A stretch of DNA of 14,727 nucleotides from CAYQQJ01 sp964419935 (GTDB lineage Bacteria; Pseudomonadota; Gammaproteobacteria; Pseudomonadales; Cellvibrionaceae), in the NCBI GenBank assembly GCA_964419935.1, contig CAYQQJ010000051.1:1-14727 (forward strand), read 5' to 3'. A program made the position numbers and the translations under genes. This document shows, piece after piece, positions 13,908-14,727 of the stretch (position 1 is its first letter; every line of letters starts with the position of its first letter). The notes beneath the pieces are model-generated. The model was not told the DNA's origin. It saw only the letters and a list, made by a program, of their open reading frames with translations, and made no database searches.

Positions 13908-14602
13908 CATCCCAACAACACATCCTTCGCCTGATTCACCCGCGCCGCAAGATAATCATTCCCACCCCTGTCCGGGTGAAGTTTCTGAATCAATTTGCGA
14001 TGGGCGGCGATGATTTCGGCTTTATCGGGATTGCCTTGCAGACCGAGAATAAGCAATGCTTCGTCCCGTGTCGGTGAGGACGGAAAACCACCCGGGGTTT
14101 CTTGTTGCTGATTTTGGAAGCTATCTCGAGATGCGCCTGTGCGCTGGATGAAAACACGCACCAGATACCAGGATTTTCGATCCGCATTTTGATAAAGATC
14201 AGCCAGCTCCTGCAACTGCTCCACTGTCAAGGACTGAAGTGCCTCCCCCTGATAACGCCCCTTGATAACACTGCCCTGCAATTGACTAGTTTTCATGACG
14301 AAACGCACTTCAAGGTGTTCAGTGCGAAACACGGCATCTTGTCCCGTAGCGCGCAGTAACGGCCAAATCCGAAAGAGAGCATGAGCCCCGAATTTGGCAG
14401 CGGCCAGCAGCAACGCGAGCGCACCTCCCAGCCAATGCATTCTGCCGGTCGCCACGGCGATCAGGCTGATGACAATCAAGCCTCCCAGCGCCAGCTTCCA
14501 CCACACCCGCTTTCGACGTTCTGGCGGTAGCGCATTAATCCGGTGGTAACCGTAGTACGCAAACCCCAACAGGCCCACGGCCAGAATCAGGCGAACCAAC
14601 AT
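13907..14602 (-). CDS. Membrane-anchored protein with C-terminal J domain
   Basis: The 231-residue protein has a hydrophobic N-terminal half with three likely transmembrane spans (about 4-20, 35-52, 56-75), a middle region of about 100 residues, and a C-terminal partial J domain, LLILGLQGNPDKAEIIAAHRK through LIQKLHPDRGGNDYLAARVNQAKDVLL, with the HPD motif at 209-211. This J domain would face the cytoplasm and stimulate DnaK ATPase near the membrane. The layout resembles the Pam18/TIM14-like and DjlA-like groups rather than DnaJ itself (no G/F region or zinc fingers). The client is unknown. ATG has GGGG eight bases upstream. The stop codon overlaps the last heptad of repeat copy B. Confidence 0.85.
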   Translation of the reverse strand: MLVRLILAVGLLGFAYYGYHRINALPPERRKRVWWKLALGGLIVISLIAVATGRMHWLGGALALLLAAAKFGAHALFRIWPLLRATGQDAVFRTEHLEVRFVMKTSQLQGSVIKGRYQGEALQSLTVEQLQELADLYQNADRKSWYLVRVFIQRTGASRDSFQNQQQETPGGFPSSPTRDEALLILGLQGNPDKAEIIAAHRKLIQKLHPDRGGNDYLAARVNQAKDVLLG

Positions 14603-14620
14603 TTTTTAACCCCAGTTATT

Positions 14621-14638
14621 GGGTGGGCACCGCCACCC
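14621..14638. repeat. Short REP-like palindrome upstream of the J-domain gene
   Basis: GGGTGG (14621-14626) and CCACCC (14633-14638) form a 6-bp stem with a 6-nt loop, followed by TACAAA. The wording GGGTGGGCACCGCCACCCTAC resembles a palindrome widely scattered between genes in proteobacteria. The remaining bases to the window end show no gene. Confidence 0.5.
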
Positions 14639-14727
14639 TACAAAATATCGTTACCACTTACCGCAGACAAAAGTAGGTCGATGGGATGGTCTCCTCCCCC
14701 CCTCCTAAACGGCGTCGCAATGCGCCA

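Overview
The window reads as chromosomal DNA of a free-living, moderately GC-rich gammaproteobacterium. Three things suggest this: a System I cytochrome c maturation cluster divergent from a FliK/FlhB-C-like gene pair (a Pseudomonas-like neighbourhood), E. coli-like MsrA and Ppx, and polyamine genes of the agmatine deiminase route. I cannot name the genus. There are no tRNA or rRNA genes, no CRISPR array, no phage genes and no transposase gene.

Layout. Positions 133-2467 (minus strand) hold aguA and aguB, which together turn agmatine into putrescine. They are separated by 334 bp of repeats. A promoter carrying two matching 14-bp palindromes lies upstream of aguA. Positions 2689-8353 (minus strand) hold ccmABCDEFG in the usual order: CcmAB(C,D) for heme handling, CcmE the heme chaperone, CcmF the heme-ligating membrane protein and CcmG the thioredoxin-like reductase. 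Most gene junctions overlap by a few bases. The ccmB-ccmC junction is instead interrupted by a 176-bp palindromic MITE-like element. No ccmH or ccmI follows ccmG.

Positions 8612-10557 (plus strand) hold a FliK-like hook-length protein and a small FlhB C-domain-like protein with overlapping stop and start. Positions 10710-12000 (minus strand) form a two-gene unit of a SAM methyltransferase and msrA. Positions 12196-13683 (plus strand) encode exopolyphosphatase Ppx. Positions 13907-14602 (minus strand) encode a membrane protein with a C-terminal J domain.

The most distinctive feature is the intergenic DNA. Both convergent gene junctions (10558-10709 and 13684-13906) carry a composite repeat. 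Each starts with GGGAAAA heptamers just after the plus-strand stop codon, continues through a shared core of about 58 bp, and ends with inverted TTTTCCC heptamers against the stop of the opposing gene. One array has 11 units. A second 7-bp family (AGCTACA / NNGCTTG) is nested in or next to these, and recurs between aguA and aguB. These look like a dispersed family of heptamer-framed palindromic elements that prefer gene 3' ends. I regard them as the best candidate here for something poorly described.
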